Counted from the first letter of the stretch, positions 9,577 through 18,216 are shown. The stretch is 39,587 bases of DNA from Streptacidiphilus melanogenes (GCF_000787835.1 NZ_BBPP01000010.1:191802-231388), one strand, 5' to 3'. A program made the numbers and translations. Notes: a model not told the origin generated them from the sequence alone.

Positions 9577-10155
9577 GTGGACGAGAAGGACGGCGCGAGG
9601 CGGCGGCCGCTGCGCGCGGACGCGCAGCTCAACGAGGACCGCGTGCTGCGCGCGGCGGCCGAGGCGTTCACCCGCGACGGCGTCGACGCCTCCGTCAAGG
9701 ACATCGCCCGCGCCGCGGGCGTCGGCGTCGGCACGCTCTACCGCCGTTTCCCCTCCAAGGAGCTGCTGGTCGAGGCCACCTACCGGAACGAGGTCCGGGC
9801 CCTCTGCGAGGCGGCGCCGATACTGGCCGCCTCCTCGCCCCCGAGGGAGGCGCTGCGGACCTGGATGGTGCGCTTCATGGAGTTCATGGCGGCGAAGCAC
9901 GGCATGGCGGCGGCCCTGCGCGTGGTCCTCTCCGACGAGGGCGAGCGCCTGCAGACGCGCACGGACCTCACCGAGGCCGTCCACCACCTGCTCGGCACGG
10001 GCGTCGCCCGTGCCGGCGTGACCGCGCGGGACGTCCTGATGGCCCTGGGCGGCATCAGCCTGATCGCCGAGAACGACCAGGACCCGGAGCTCGCGGTACG
10101 GCTCATCGACCTGCTGCTGAACGGGGTCCTGAAGGCCCCTACAGTGTCCGCATGA
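9577..10155 (+). CDS. TetR-family transcriptional regulator
   Basis: A 192-residue regulator. The N-terminal helix-turn-helix is clear: NEDRVLRAAAEAFTRDGVDASVKDIARAAGVGVGTLYRRFPSKELLVEATY (residues about 18-65). The ligand domain has the SLIAENDQDPELAVRLIDLLLNG end common in this TetR subfamily. GTG start at 9577, with GAGGAG eight bases upstream. Two palindromic sites lie just ahead of it, indicating autoregulation and control of the divergent SDR. Its stop overlaps the ATG of the downstream PLP decarboxylase gene (ATGA), so that enzyme is expected to be co-regulated. Confidence 0.93.
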   Translation: MDEKDGARRRPLRADAQLNEDRVLRAAAEAFTRDGVDASVKDIARAAGVGVGTLYRRFPSKELLVEATYRNEVRALCEAAPILAASSPPREALRTWMVRFMEFMAAKHGMAAALRVVLSDEGERLQTRTDLTEAVHHLLGTGVARAGVTARDVLMALGGISLIAENDQDPELAVRLIDLLLNGVLKAPTVSA

Positions 10156-11588
10156 CCAGCGACTTCCGCTCCGCCGCGCACGACGCCGTCGACCTGCTCG
10201 CCGACTACCTCGACGGGCTCCCCCAGCGGGAGGTCTGGACGCCCATGCCCGCCGCGGCCCGGAGCGAGCTGCTGGAGCGGCCGCTTCCCGAGGACGGGAC
10301 GGAGCTGGCGGCGCTGGTCCGGGCCATCGAGAGCGACGTGCTCCCCTACCCCATGGGCAACGGGCACCCCAGGTTCTTCGGGTGGGTGAACGCCGCGCCC
10401 GCGCCCGCGGGCATCCTCGGCGCGTTCGCCGCGGCCGCGATGAACCCGAGCTCCGCCGGAGGCGACCACGCCGACGTACACCTGGAGCGGAGCGTGGTCC
10501 GGTGGCTCGCCGAGCTCGTCGGCTTTCCCCACCCGGCCGGGGGCGGGCTGCTGACCTCCGGCGCGTCGATGGCGACCATCGTCGCGCTCGCCGCCGCCCG
10601 GAACCGCGCCGCCGCGGAGCTCGGGGTGAACGTGCGGGAGGAGGGCGTCGGCGCGCTGCCGCCGCTCGTCGGCTACGTGAGCGCCGAGACGCACTCGTGC
10701 GTGCGCAAGGCCGCCGAGCTGCTCGGGCTCGGCAGCAGGCACCTGGTCACCGTCGCGACCGACGCCGCCGGGCACATGATCCCCGAGGCGCTGCGCGAGC
10801 GCGTCCGCACGGACCGGGACGCCGGGCTGACGCCGTTCCTCGTGGTCGGCTCCGCCGGGACGGTGAACGCCGGCGTCGTGGATGACCTCGGCGCGCTCGC
10901 GGACGTCTGCGCCGAGGAGAAGCTCTGGCTGCACGTCGACGGCGCCTACGGCGCCTTCGGGCGGCTGGATCCGGTGGCCGCGCCGCGCTACGCGGGCCTG
11001 GAGCGCGCGGACTCCTTCGCGCTGGACCCGCACAAGTGGCTCGGCGTCCCGGTGGACTGCGGCTGCCTGCTGGTCCGCGACGCCGAGCAGCTGCGCGGGA
11101 CGTTCAGCCTGGTGCCCGCCTACCTGCGCGACGACGCGGCGGGCGGGCTCGGCTGGTTCTCCGAGTACGGGATCGAGCAGACCCGCCCGTTCCGCTCGCT
11201 GAAGGTCTGGGCGACGCTCGCGGCCGCGGGCCGCTCGGGGGTGACCCGCGACGTCTCCCGCTGCTGCCAACTCGCCCGCGAGCTCGGGCGGATGGTCGAG
11301 GAGGACCCGGACCTCGAGCTGCTGACGCCCGTCGAGACGTCCATCGTCGCCTTCCGCTACGCGCCCGCCGACGCCGACACCGAGACGCTGCACCGCGTCA
11401 ACGCGGCCCTCGCCGTCGCCGTCCAGGAGCGCGGCCGGGCGTTCGTCACCGGCACCGTCCTGAACGGCCACGAGGCCGTCCGCGCCTGCCTGTTGAACGC
11501 CCGCACGACCCGGGGCGACCTGCAGGTCCTGCTGGACGAGTGCCGCGCGGCGGGCGAGAGCCTGCAACGGGGGCATGCGGCGGCGTAG
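10152..11588 (+). CDS. PLP-dependent aromatic-L-amino-acid-type decarboxylase
   Basis: A 478-residue group II decarboxylase. Key residues are present: His181 (ETHSCVRKAAELLG, stacks on PLP), Asp263 (LHVDGAYGAF) and the Schiff-base Lys295 in LDPHKWLGVP. The substrate loop NGHPRFFGWVNAAPAPAGIL and the C-terminal SIVAFRY strand are typical of the DOPA/tyrosine/tryptophan decarboxylase branch, although L-glutamate or other substrates cannot be excluded. The product would be a biogenic amine; the divergent SDR might act downstream, which is inference. The gene overlaps the TetR gene by four bases (ATGA), implying translational coupling. Confidence 0.9.
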   Translation: MTSDFRSAAHDAVDLLADYLDGLPQREVWTPMPAAARSELLERPLPEDGTELAALVRAIESDVLPYPMGNGHPRFFGWVNAAPAPAGILGAFAAAAMNPSSAGGDHADVHLERSVVRWLAELVGFPHPAGGGLLTSGASMATIVALAAARNRAAAELGVNVREEGVGALPPLVGYVSAETHSCVRKAAELLGLGSRHLVTVATDAAGHMIPEALRERVRTDRDAGLTPFLVVGSAGTVNAGVVDDLGALADVCAEEKLWLHVDGAYGAFGRLDPVAAPRYAGLERADSFALDPHKWLGVPVDCGCLLVRDAEQLRGTFSLVPAYLRDDAAGGLGWFSEYGIEQTRPFRSLKVWATLAAAGRSGVTRDVSRCCQLARELGRMVEEDPDLELLTPVETSIVAFRYAPADADTETLHRVNAALAVAVQERGRAFVTGTVLNGHEAVRACLLNARTTRGDLQVLLDECRAAGESLQRGHAAA

Positions 11589-11614
11589 GTCGCCGGCGCC
11601 GGACGACGAGCCGG

Positions 11615-12511
11615 CTAGCTGATGTGCGACTTGCGGTCCGCCTGGTCCGCCGCGCCGCCGCGGCCGACCAGGCCGCGGGGGTTCTCCGCGAACTCCGCGA
11701 GCCGCGCGCCCATCGCGCGCAGCCGCATCGGACCCACCGCGCCCATGATCATGGGGACCAGGTAGCGCTGCGGCTGCATCCCCCGGAGCCATGCCTGGGC
11801 GTAGACGTGCGCACTGCGCCGCGCGATGCCGTCGGCCAGGCGGTCGACGGCCGGGCCCAGCGGGTAGGTGCGGTTCAGCGGCCAGGGCAGGGCCGCGCGC
11901 ATGTCGCGCATGACCGGGTCCTCGTCCGCGCCGCGGACCATATCCGTGTCGGTCCAGCTCAGATATCCGACACCGACCTTGACGCCCTTCAGCGCCAGCT
12001 CGGGACGGATCGAGTGGGCGAACGCCTCCACCCCGCTCTTGCTCGCGCAGTACGCGCTCATCAGCGGCGCGGGAGTGATCGCGGCCAGCGAGGCGATCTG
12101 CAGGAAGTACCCCTGGGAAGCGGCGAGCGCCGGCAGGAAGGCCCAGGCCGTGTTCGCGCTGCCGACGAGGTTGACCTCGATGACGCGGGTCCAGACGTCC
12201 GGGTCCGAGTCGGCGAAGGGCGCGCCCGTCGCGATGCCGGCGTTGGCGACCACGACATCGACCCGGCCGTAGCGGTCCAGGATCTCCGCGGCGACGGCGT
12301 TCAGCGCCTCGCGGTCGGTGACGTTGGCCTCCCACCAGCCGGCCTCGGGGCCGCACTCCTCGGCGACCCGCTTCAGCTCGTCCCGCTCCAGCCCGACCAG
12401 GGCGACCCGCGCGCCGCGCGCGGTCAGCACCCGGGCCAGCTGCGCGCCCACGCCGCGCGCGGCTCCGGTGATGACGGCGACCTGCCCGGCCATGCTCTTG
12501 CTCGTCGACAT
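11615..12511 (-). CDS. SDR-family oxidoreductase paired with BVMO
   Basis: A 298-residue short-chain dehydrogenase with TGAARGVG (residues about 16-23), NAG, and the active site SAYCASKSG (YxxxK). The C-terminal extension (residues 230-298, PLNRTYPLGPAVDRLADGIARRS and a basic tail) is typical of the SDRs found next to flavin monooxygenases in actinobacteria, such as those of the mycobacterial mymA-type operon. It lies 42 bp after the BVMO gene on the same strand. A plausible role is to make the ketone that the BVMO oxidises, or to reduce its product; this is inferred from context. Confidence 0.88.
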   Translation of the reverse strand: MSTSKSMAGQVAVITGAARGVGAQLARVLTARGARVALVGLERDELKRVAEECGPEAGWWEANVTDREALNAVAAEILDRYGRVDVVVANAGIATGAPFADSDPDVWTRVIEVNLVGSANTAWAFLPALAASQGYFLQIASLAAITPAPLMSAYCASKSGVEAFAHSIRPELALKGVKVGVGYLSWTDTDMVRGADEDPVMRDMRAALPWPLNRTYPLGPAVDRLADGIARRSAHVYAQAWLRGMQPQRYLVPMIMGAVGPMRLRAMGARLAEFAENPRGLVGRGGAADQADRKSHIS

Positions 12512-12553
12512 GTCGATCTACCTCTCAGACGTCCAGGGTCAGGCGTGGGCGGG

Positions 12554-14062
12554 CTAGGCGTTGACGCTCGCGGCCGGGGCGGAGGCGGGCGCGTGGATCA
12601 GGTCGTACTCGTGCAGGTCCACCGTGCGGGTCTCGCGGCGGAAGTGGCCGGTGGTGCCCGGCCACAGGGTGGTGTTGTTGCCCTTCGCGTCGAGGTACCA
12701 GCTGCGGCAGCCGCCGGTGTTCCACACCGTCCTCGCCATCCGGCGCTGCACCTCGTCGTTCCAGCGAAGCTGCGCGGAGGCGGTGACGTCCAGCGCGGCC
12801 GCGCCGCTCGCGTCCAGCTTGCGCAGGTAGTCCGCGAGGTAGTTCAGCTGCGACTCGATCATCAGCACCATCGAGCTGTTCCCGAGCCCCGTGTTGGGGC
12901 CGATGACCAGCAGCAGATTGGGGAAGCCGCGCACGGTCGTGCCGCGCAGCGCGGCCATGCCCTCGGTCCACTCCTCGGCCAGCGTCCGGCCGCCGGCGCC
13001 GGTGATGTGGTCGGCGACGGGCAGATCCGTGACGTGGAAGCCGGTGGAGAAGACGATCGCGTCGACCTCGTGCTCGGTGCCGTCCGAGGCGACCAGCGTG
13101 CTGCCCTTGACCTCCTTCAGGCCCGCCGCGACCACGTCCACGTTCGGCTGGGCGAGCGCCGGATAGTAGGTGTTGGACAACAGGACGCGCTTGCAGCCGA
13201 AACGGTAGTCGGGCGTCAGCCTGGCGCGCAGGTCCGGGTCCTTGACGGCCCGCCTGAGGTTGGCGAGGGCCAGCGCCTCGGGAGCGCGCAGCAGGCCGGG
13301 GCGTTTCACGAAGGCGCCGACCTGGTACTCGCGCACCAGCCAGAGGGCGCCGCGCAGCGCCTTCTGGGCGGCGGGGACATGGCGGTAGACGAAGCGCTCG
13401 GCGGTGGTGATGTCGCGGTCCATCCGGTTCATCACCCACGGCGGGGTGCGCTGGAACAGGACCAACCGGCCGACCTTCGGCTGGATGGACGGCACGATCT
13501 GGATCGCGGAGGCACCGGTGCCGATGACGGCGACGCGCTTGCCGGCCAGGTCGTAGTCGTGGTTCCACTGCGCGGAGTGGAAGACCTCGCCGGGGAAGTC
13601 CGCGATCCCGGGGATGTCCGGGACGGACGGGTCCGAGAGCGGGCCGGTGGCGGCGACCAGCACCTTCGCGCTGTAGCGGCCCTGCTCGGTGTCGACCTCC
13701 CAGCGGCCGCTCGCCTCGTCCCAGCGCGCGCCGGTGACCATGTGACGGAACCGCAGGTGGCCGCGGAGGCCGAAGCGGTCGACGACGCTCTCGAGGTAGC
13801 TGCGGATCTCCGGCTGGCCGGAGAAGGTACGCGGCCAGTCGGGGTTGGGCGCGAAGGAGAACGAGTACAGGTGGGACGGGACGTCGCAGGCGCAGCCGGG
13901 GTAGCTGTTGTCGCGCCAGGTGCCACCGACGCTGTCGCCGCGCTCCAGGACGACGAAGTCGTGTTCACCCTCCTGGCGCAACCGCACGGCGGCGCCGAGA
14001 CCGCCGAATCCCGAGCCGATGATGGCGACCTTGACCCGTTGGACCGCCGCGCTGCTCCCCAT
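12554..14062 (-). CDS. Baeyer-Villiger-type flavin monooxygenase
   Basis: A 502-residue NAD(P)H- and FAD-dependent monooxygenase. The FAD motif GSGFGG is at residues 16-21 and ERGDSVGGTWRDNSYPGCACD follows. The BVMO fingerprint FxGxxxHxxxW is intact as FPGEVFHSAQW (156-166), and the second Rossmann motif VIGTGASA is near 180. The C-terminal part has FSTGFHVTD and the GNNTTLWPGTT motif seen in cyclohexanone/steroid-type members. I chose the ATG at 14062 with GGAAGGTGAGG just upstream; a GTG five codons earlier lacks a site. It lies downstream of TetR and upstream of an SDR on the same strand. Confidence 0.92.
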   Translation of the reverse strand: MGSSAAVQRVKVAIIGSGFGGLGAAVRLRQEGEHDFVVLERGDSVGGTWRDNSYPGCACDVPSHLYSFSFAPNPDWPRTFSGQPEIRSYLESVVDRFGLRGHLRFRHMVTGARWDEASGRWEVDTEQGRYSAKVLVAATGPLSDPSVPDIPGIADFPGEVFHSAQWNHDYDLAGKRVAVIGTGASAIQIVPSIQPKVGRLVLFQRTPPWVMNRMDRDITTAERFVYRHVPAAQKALRGALWLVREYQVGAFVKRPGLLRAPEALALANLRRAVKDPDLRARLTPDYRFGCKRVLLSNTYYPALAQPNVDVVAAGLKEVKGSTLVASDGTEHEVDAIVFSTGFHVTDLPVADHITGAGGRTLAEEWTEGMAALRGTTVRGFPNLLLVIGPNTGLGNSSMVLMIESQLNYLADYLRKLDASGAAALDVTASAQLRWNDEVQRRMARTVWNTGGCRSWYLDAKGNNTTLWPGTTGHFRRETRTVDLHEYDLIHAPASAPAASVNA

Positions 14063-14159
14063 GCCCTCACCTTCCACCCTTAACTGTGCCAGTAATCAGT
14101 GGCGCAATCGAGAGACTAGGGGACGCGTCGCGGCTCGGGAAGGCTTCGGACGGCGGAAG

Positions 14160-14798
14160 TTACGCGCCGGTACGCGACAGCCCGGTGAGCAGGCGCTCCA
14201 GTACCTCGCCGGCCTCCTTGCGCGCGGTCTCGTGGTCCTCGGCGCGGGCGATGTAGAGGCTCGCCTCGGAGATCAGCGCCGCCAGCATCCGGGTGAGCGG
14301 GCCGATCGGCATCGGCGAGATGCTGCCCTCGTCGATCGCCCGGGCCAGCTCCTCGGCCAGCAGCACGTACCCGTGCTCCTCCACGAGCGCGTCCCAGGCG
14401 CTGTGACCCAGCACGGCCGGACCCTCGACCAGCACGATCCGCTGGAAGTCGGGGTCGTTGCAGGCGTCCAGGAAGGACTGGAAGCCGTGCCGCAGCAGGG
14501 TCCAGGCGTCGCCGCTCTCGCTCTCGGCGCGCGCGGTCTCCTGCTCGACCAGCCGCTCGGCCATGTCCTGGGCGCACTCGCCCATCACGGCCCGGAACAG
14601 GTCGGCCTTGTCCTTGAAGTGGTGGTAGAGCGCTCCCCGGGTGACCTGCGCCGCCGCCACGATGTCCTCGGTCCCCGTCGCGGTGTATCCGCGCTCGGCA
14701 AAGAGGGTGCGCGCGGCGCGCACGAGCGCGCGCCGGGTGTCGGCGGTGTGTTCCGCGCGCCGATTCCGCGACGAACGCGTCGACCGGGGTGCTGTCAT
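14160..14798 (-). CDS. TetR-family transcriptional regulator of the BVMO/HpnH-like locus
   Basis: A regulator of about 212 residues. The helix-turn-helix is DTRRALVRAARTLFAERGYTATGTEDIVAAAQVTRGALYHHFKDKADLFRAVM, a strong TetR signature; the C-terminus (LIGPLTRMLAALISEASLYIARAED-like region) is the TetR ligand domain. The ATG at 14816 would begin inside the palindromic operator at 14814-14828, so I prefer the in-frame ATG at 14798. The gene is divergent from the radical-SAM gene and is followed on its own strand by the BVMO and SDR genes after 97 bp, so it could control both directions. Confidence 0.9.
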   Translation of the reverse strand: MTAPRSTRSSRNRRAEHTADTRRALVRAARTLFAERGYTATGTEDIVAAAQVTRGALYHHFKDKADLFRAVMGECAQDMAERLVEQETARAESESGDAWTLLRHGFQSFLDACNDPDFQRIVLVEGPAVLGHSAWDALVEEHGYVLLAEELARAIDEGSISPMPIGPLTRMLAALISEASLYIARAEDHETARKEAGEVLERLLTGLSRTGA

Positions 14799-14813
14799 AC
14801 CTGCATCCTGTTC

Positions 14814-14828
14814 CATACAGACTGTATG
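14814..14828. promoter_or_regulatory. TetR operator CATACAG-A-CTGTATG
   Basis: Perfect 7-bp arms with a one-base centre. ATACA...TGTAT half-sites are common for AcrR/TetR proteins. It overlaps the 5' boundary of the TetR gene and lies 50 bp upstream of the HpnH-like start, where binding would cover both promoters. Confidence 0.75.
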
Positions 14829-14877
14829 TTAGAAGAGGGCCACGGACCCGTCGCCCGGGGGAACGGAGAGAGAGATC

Positions 14878-15882
14878 ATGGGACTCCCACTCAATCTGAC
14901 CGTCAAGATGGGCAGCTACCTCCTCAAGCAGAAGCTTCTCCGCCGCGAGAAGTTCCCACTCATCGTGGAGGTCGAACCCCTCTTCGCCTGCAACCTCGCC
15001 TGCGCGGGCTGCGGCAAGATCCAGCACCCGGCGAGCGTGCTCAAGCAGCGCATGCCGGTGGAGCAGGCGGTCGCGGCCGTGGAGGAATCGGGCGCCCCGA
15101 TGGTCTCCCTGGCCGGCGGTGAGCCGCTGATGCACCCGCAGATCGACGAGATCACCCGCCAGTTGCTGAAGCGCGGCAAGTTCGTCGTGCTGTGCACCAA
15201 CGCGGTGCTGCTGCCCAAGCACATCCACAAGTTCAAGCCGCACCGGAACTTCGCGTGGATGGTCCACATCGACGGGCTGCAGGAGCGGCACGACGAGTCG
15301 GTGAGCAAGGACGGCGTCTTCGACCAGGCCGTCGCCGCCATCAAGCAGGCCAAGGCGGCGGGCTTCCAGGTCTACACGAACTCGACGTTCTTCAACAACG
15401 ACAGCCCTCAGGACATCATCGAGGTGCTGGACTACCTGAACGACGAGCTCAAGGTCGACCGGATGCAGATCTCGCCCGGCTACGCCTACGAGAAGGCGCC
15501 GGACCAGGACCGCTTCCTCGGCGTCGAGCAGACCCGCACGCTGTTCAAGAAGGCCTTCGGCGACGGCCGCCGCAAGAAGTGGCGGCTCAACCACTCCGCC
15601 CTCTACCTGGACTTCCTGGAGGGCAAGCGGGACTTCGAGTGCACCCCGTGGGCGATCCCGTCCTACTCGCTCAAGGGCTGGCAGAAGCCGTGCTACCTGA
15701 TGGCCGACGGCTACACCCAGACCTACCAGGAGCTGCTCGACACCACCGAGTGGGACAAGTTCGGCCGCGGCAAGGACGCCCGCTGCGACAACTGCATGGC
15801 GCACTGCGGCTACGAGCCGACGGCCGTGCTCGCCACGATGTCCTCGCTGCGCGAGAGCATCCGCGCGGTGACGGCGGGCTGA
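14878..15882 (+). CDS. hpnH: Radical SAM protein of the HpnH (adenosyl-hopene transferase) family
   Basis: A 334-residue radical SAM enzyme. The cluster motif CNLACAGC (Cys38, Cys42, Cys45, CxxxCxxC) follows EVEPLFA, as in HpnH, and GGEPLMHPQI is the GGE motif. Further family marks are VHIDGLQERHD, QISPGYAYEKAPDQD, WAIPSYSLKGWQKPCYLM and the C-terminal cysteine group CDNCMAHCGYEPTAV (DUF3463 part). HpnH adds a 5'-deoxyadenosyl group to diploptene, the first step of extended hopanoid synthesis. Start ATG at 14878 with GGAGAGAGA upstream. The odd point is context: it is with TetR, BVMO and SDR genes, about 20 kb from the ispG-dxs-aminotransferase block. It may be a paralogue with another substrate. 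Confidence 0.88.
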   Translation: MGLPLNLTVKMGSYLLKQKLLRREKFPLIVEVEPLFACNLACAGCGKIQHPASVLKQRMPVEQAVAAVEESGAPMVSLAGGEPLMHPQIDEITRQLLKRGKFVVLCTNAVLLPKHIHKFKPHRNFAWMVHIDGLQERHDESVSKDGVFDQAVAAIKQAKAAGFQVYTNSTFFNNDSPQDIIEVLDYLNDELKVDRMQISPGYAYEKAPDQDRFLGVEQTRTLFKKAFGDGRRKKWRLNHSALYLDFLEGKRDFECTPWAIPSYSLKGWQKPCYLMADGYTQTYQELLDTTEWDKFGRGKDARCDNCMAHCGYEPTAVLATMSSLRESIRAVTAG

Positions 15883-15905
15883 GCCCGCGCCTTCGTCCGT
15901 CCGTC

Positions 15906-15937
15906 GGGCCGCTGTGACCTTCCGGTCACGGCGGCCC
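15906..15937 (+). terminator. Strong terminator after the HpnH-like gene
   Basis: GGGCCGCTGTGACC (15906-15919) pairs with GGTCACGGCGGCCC (15924-15937): a 14-bp stem with one T-G wobble and a TTCC tetraloop. It begins 23 bp after the stop codon. Confidence 0.85.
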
Positions 15938-16054
15938 GTCCCTTTCGTCCCTGGCGTGGCGCGTCGGCGCGTCACTAGCATGCCCCCCAACGAGCGATCC
16001 ACTGAGCCAACCGGGTGATCCAGGCGTTGGACCGTCCGGGCGATGGGGGCGTGC

Positions 16055-16840
16055 ATGACCGCGAACACGAACGCGAAGGACGAGCTGGACACGTTCCACG
16101 TGCTCACAGCGCTGCTGTTGACCCCGGGGCAGTTCCCGAGCGTGCTCGGCGACGACTACCCCGAGGCCTGCGCGGTGCTCGGCCTCGAACCGTGGGCCGA
16201 CGGCTACGGCCTGCTCTTCGGCCAGGACGCGTCCGGCGCGCGCTGGACCGTCGTCTCCGACGACGCCGCACTGATCGGCTGCGCGATCGCCGCATGGGAC
16301 TGCGGCATGCCGTACGAGCTGTCCGCGCCGGACCGCACGGTCGTCGACACCATCGCCGGCTGGCCGCTCGCCCTCACCGTCGCCACTCCCGGCGTCCCGG
16401 ACCCGCACGACCCCCGCCCCGCACCCGGCGCGAAGCTCCTCACCGCCCCCGACCCCGCGGCCTGGGGCCCCGCGCAGCGCCGCATGGCCGCCGACGACGT
16501 CGCAAAGCAGTGGCTCACCTGGCGCCGGCAGGTCGGCCTGCACGCCTCCTTCGACGAGACCGGGGCGCAGCCCCCCGCCCACATCCAACGCGTCCTCACC
16601 GAGGCCATCGGCTACACCAGCGACCCCCCGCCCGCCGGCCGCGTGCGCTCCGCGCCCGGCCCCGAAGGCGCGCGCATCGTCCGCGCCGACGGCCCCGGCT
16701 GGTCGCTCGCCGCGAACACGGAGGACATCGCCCTCCTCCTGCTCGACGAGAAGCCCCACGAGGTCCTCCCCCTCGGCCGCGGCCCGTCCCTCCCAGGCCT
16801 CCTCCGCGCCCTCGACGAGATGGCCCGTACGTCGGCGTAG
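16055..16840 (+). CDS. Protein of unknown function, 261 residues
   Basis: A soluble acidic protein starting at the ATG at 16055, with GGGGG about seven bases upstream; an ATG four codons earlier is also possible. Visible features are an N-terminal helical part (DTFHVLTALLLTPGQFPSVLGDDYPEACAVLGLEPW), Gly/Asp-rich strands with GQDASGARWTVVSDDAALIG, and a Trp-rich centre (KQWLTWRRQVG). The ending PGWSLAANTEDIALLLLDEKPHEVLPLGRGPSLPGLLRAL is well formed. No catalytic motif or membrane segment is seen and I do not recognise the family. Codon bias throughout is that of an expressed gene. An intergenic palindromic element begins five bases after its stop. Confidence 0.7.
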   Translation: MTANTNAKDELDTFHVLTALLLTPGQFPSVLGDDYPEACAVLGLEPWADGYGLLFGQDASGARWTVVSDDAALIGCAIAAWDCGMPYELSAPDRTVVDTIAGWPLALTVATPGVPDPHDPRPAPGAKLLTAPDPAAWGPAQRRMAADDVAKQWLTWRRQVGLHASFDETGAQPPAHIQRVLTEAIGYTSDPPPAGRVRSAPGPEGARIVRADGPGWSLAANTEDIALLLLDEKPHEVLPLGRGPSLPGLLRALDEMARTSA

Positions 16841-16845
16841 CCGAC

Positions 16846-16948
16846 AGGGGCGCGGGGAACTGCGCGACAAGCCACCCACAGCGGTGCGATCCCGAGCGGG
16901 CAGGGCCATCCCCCTCGGGGGGGTTCTCGCGCAGTTCCCCGCGCCCCT
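16846..16948. repeat. 103-bp intergenic palindromic element, copy 1
   Basis: Terminal inverted repeats AGGGGCGCGGGGAACTGCGC (16846-16865) and GCGCAGTTCCCCGCGCCCCT (16929-16948) are perfect over 20 bp. The interior shares ACAAGCCACCC and CAGGGCCATCC with the copy at 30908-31010, which is also 103 bp. Both are followed by GGTGCAACC. This copy starts five bases after a stop codon. No transposase or target duplication is seen. Confidence 0.85.
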
Positions 16949-16989
16949 GGGTGGTGCAACCGTCCGGGCAGCCAGATATCCGCCGACGC

Positions 16990-17199
16990 TGCGAGTCCTC
17001 GCAGCACCACATCGGAACCGTCGCGGGGCTGCGGCCGGACCACGAGCGGGTCAAGGCCTTCCGGCTGCTGGTCCGGCTGCTCGGAGTCGCCGACGCGCGC
17101 CGCAGGGAGCAGTGCCGGGCCTGGTTCGGCGAGGCCCCGTGCCCTCACGACTGGCACCGGCTCGGCCCCGCGTCCCCGGGTGGGAACAGCCTCGGGTAG
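16990..17199 (+). pseudogene. Possible gene remnant upstream of the lipoprotein gene
   Basis: An open stretch with convincing actinobacterial codon bias reads GLRPDHERVKAFRLLVRLLGVADARRREQCRAWFG then CPHDWHRLGPASPGG and a stop at 17199. It looks like the end of a small soluble protein with Cys and His residues (CPHDWH), but there is no start codon with a ribosome site, because the 103-bp repeat element lies immediately upstream. The element may have separated it from its 5' end. I do not recognise the family; it could also be a short gene with an unseen start. Confidence 0.35.
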
Positions 17200-17214
17200 G
17201 CGCAGACTGGTGGG

Positions 17215-18216
17215 GTGACGTCCATCAGCAGGCGCGGGGTTCTCGCTCTCGGGGCCGGGGTGGTGGCCGGGGTGGCCGGTTGCACGTCGTCGGCTCGGCA
17301 TCCGACAGCCACGGCGTCCTCGCCGCCCTCGTCGTCCGCGCGCCCCTCACCCACGCTCACGCACCCCGGCACCCGCCCGAGCCCGAGCGCGTCGGCGCTG
17401 CACGTCACCGCGCCGTGGCGGCCCAGCCCGAACGACATCCAGCCGGAGGTGAAGCTCCGTGCGGTGCGCTTGATCGAGGCGCTGGGCACCTGGCCGCTCG
17501 GCGGCCAGGGCGTGGACGCCGCGCGGAAGCGCGCGGCCGCGGCCGGGTACGACCCGGCGCTCGCGGATCAGGCCGGGGGTCTGTTGACGGGCGCACCCCA
17601 AGCCGCCGTGCAGGTGCTGGAGGCGCAGTACGGCGGCATCCTCAGCGACTCCGCCAGCGTGCTGGTCGTGTGCCGCCAGTACACGCCGGGGAACGACACC
17701 GGCGGCACCACCGTCGACGTGCGGCTCAGCGCCGCGAAGCCGGTGTGGAACGTGACCGCGCTGCATCCCGCCGTTCCGGGCCCGCCGGCGTCCTCGCTGT
17801 CGGGCGCGGCCCGCGCCGTCCTCGCCGACGTGGAGGCGATCACCCTGCCGCCCGCCGCCCACGCGGACGTGCTGAGCGGCAACGTGCACGACAGCGCCCT
17901 GAACGCGATGCTGACGCTGGCGCGCAGCCACCGGATCATGCTCAGCGTGGTCCGCTCCGGGCACCCGATCTACGTCTTCGGGACGAACCGTCCCAGCGAC
18001 CACCCCATGGGCCGCGCCTTCGACGTGTGGACCATCGACGGCCACGCCGTCATCGACCCGGCGACCCCGCGGTCGCTCGTGGAGAGCTTCATGCGCGCGG
18101 CGGCCGCGGCGGGTTCCTACAACGTCGGCGGCCCCTACCTCCTCCCCGGCGCAGGCAACCAGTTCTTCAGCGACGACACCCACCACGACCACGTCCACGT
18201 GGGCTTCGACTTCTGA
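17215..18216 (+). CDS. Tat-type lipoprotein with M15-peptidase-like C-terminal domain
   Basis: A 333-residue exported protein, GTG start at 17215. The signal peptide has a twin-arginine (ISRRGVLALG) and a lipobox (AGVAGC), so it is probably exported by Tat and lipidated at Cys near residue 23. Residues 25-70 are a Ser/Pro/Thr-rich linker. The C-terminal 130 residues contain SDHPMGRAFDVWTIDG and HHDHVHVGFDF. The spacing His...Asp and the final HxH match the zinc site of M15 (D-Ala-D-Ala carboxypeptidase/VanY-like) and related cell-wall hydrolase domains. A peptidoglycan role is likely; whether it is a peptidase is uncertain. Lnt at 6.5 kb could complete its acylation. Confidence 0.8.
   Translation: MTSISRRGVLALGAGVVAGVAGCTSSARHPTATASSPPSSSARPSPTLTHPGTRPSPSASALHVTAPWRPSPNDIQPEVKLRAVRLIEALGTWPLGGQGVDAARKRAAAAGYDPALADQAGGLLTGAPQAAVQVLEAQYGGILSDSASVLVVCRQYTPGNDTGGTTVDVRLSAAKPVWNVTALHPAVPGPPASSLSGAARAVLADVEAITLPPAAHADVLSGNVHDSALNAMLTLARSHRIMLSVVRSGHPIYVFGTNRPSDHPMGRAFDVWTIDGHAVIDPATPRSLVESFMRAAAAAGSYNVGGPYLLPGAGNQFFSDDTHHDHVHVGFDF

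Noticed and set aside
11036..14083. Very long plus-strand open frame (over 1000 codons) opposite the SDR and BVMO genes
   Set aside because: It is antisense to two genes with clear family motifs; its translation is low-complexity Arg/Gly/Asp/Val sequence typical of shadow frames in very GC-rich DNA.
16846..16948. Insertion sequence
   Set aside because: Inverted ends are present, but the element is only 103 bp, carries no transposase and shows no target-site duplication.
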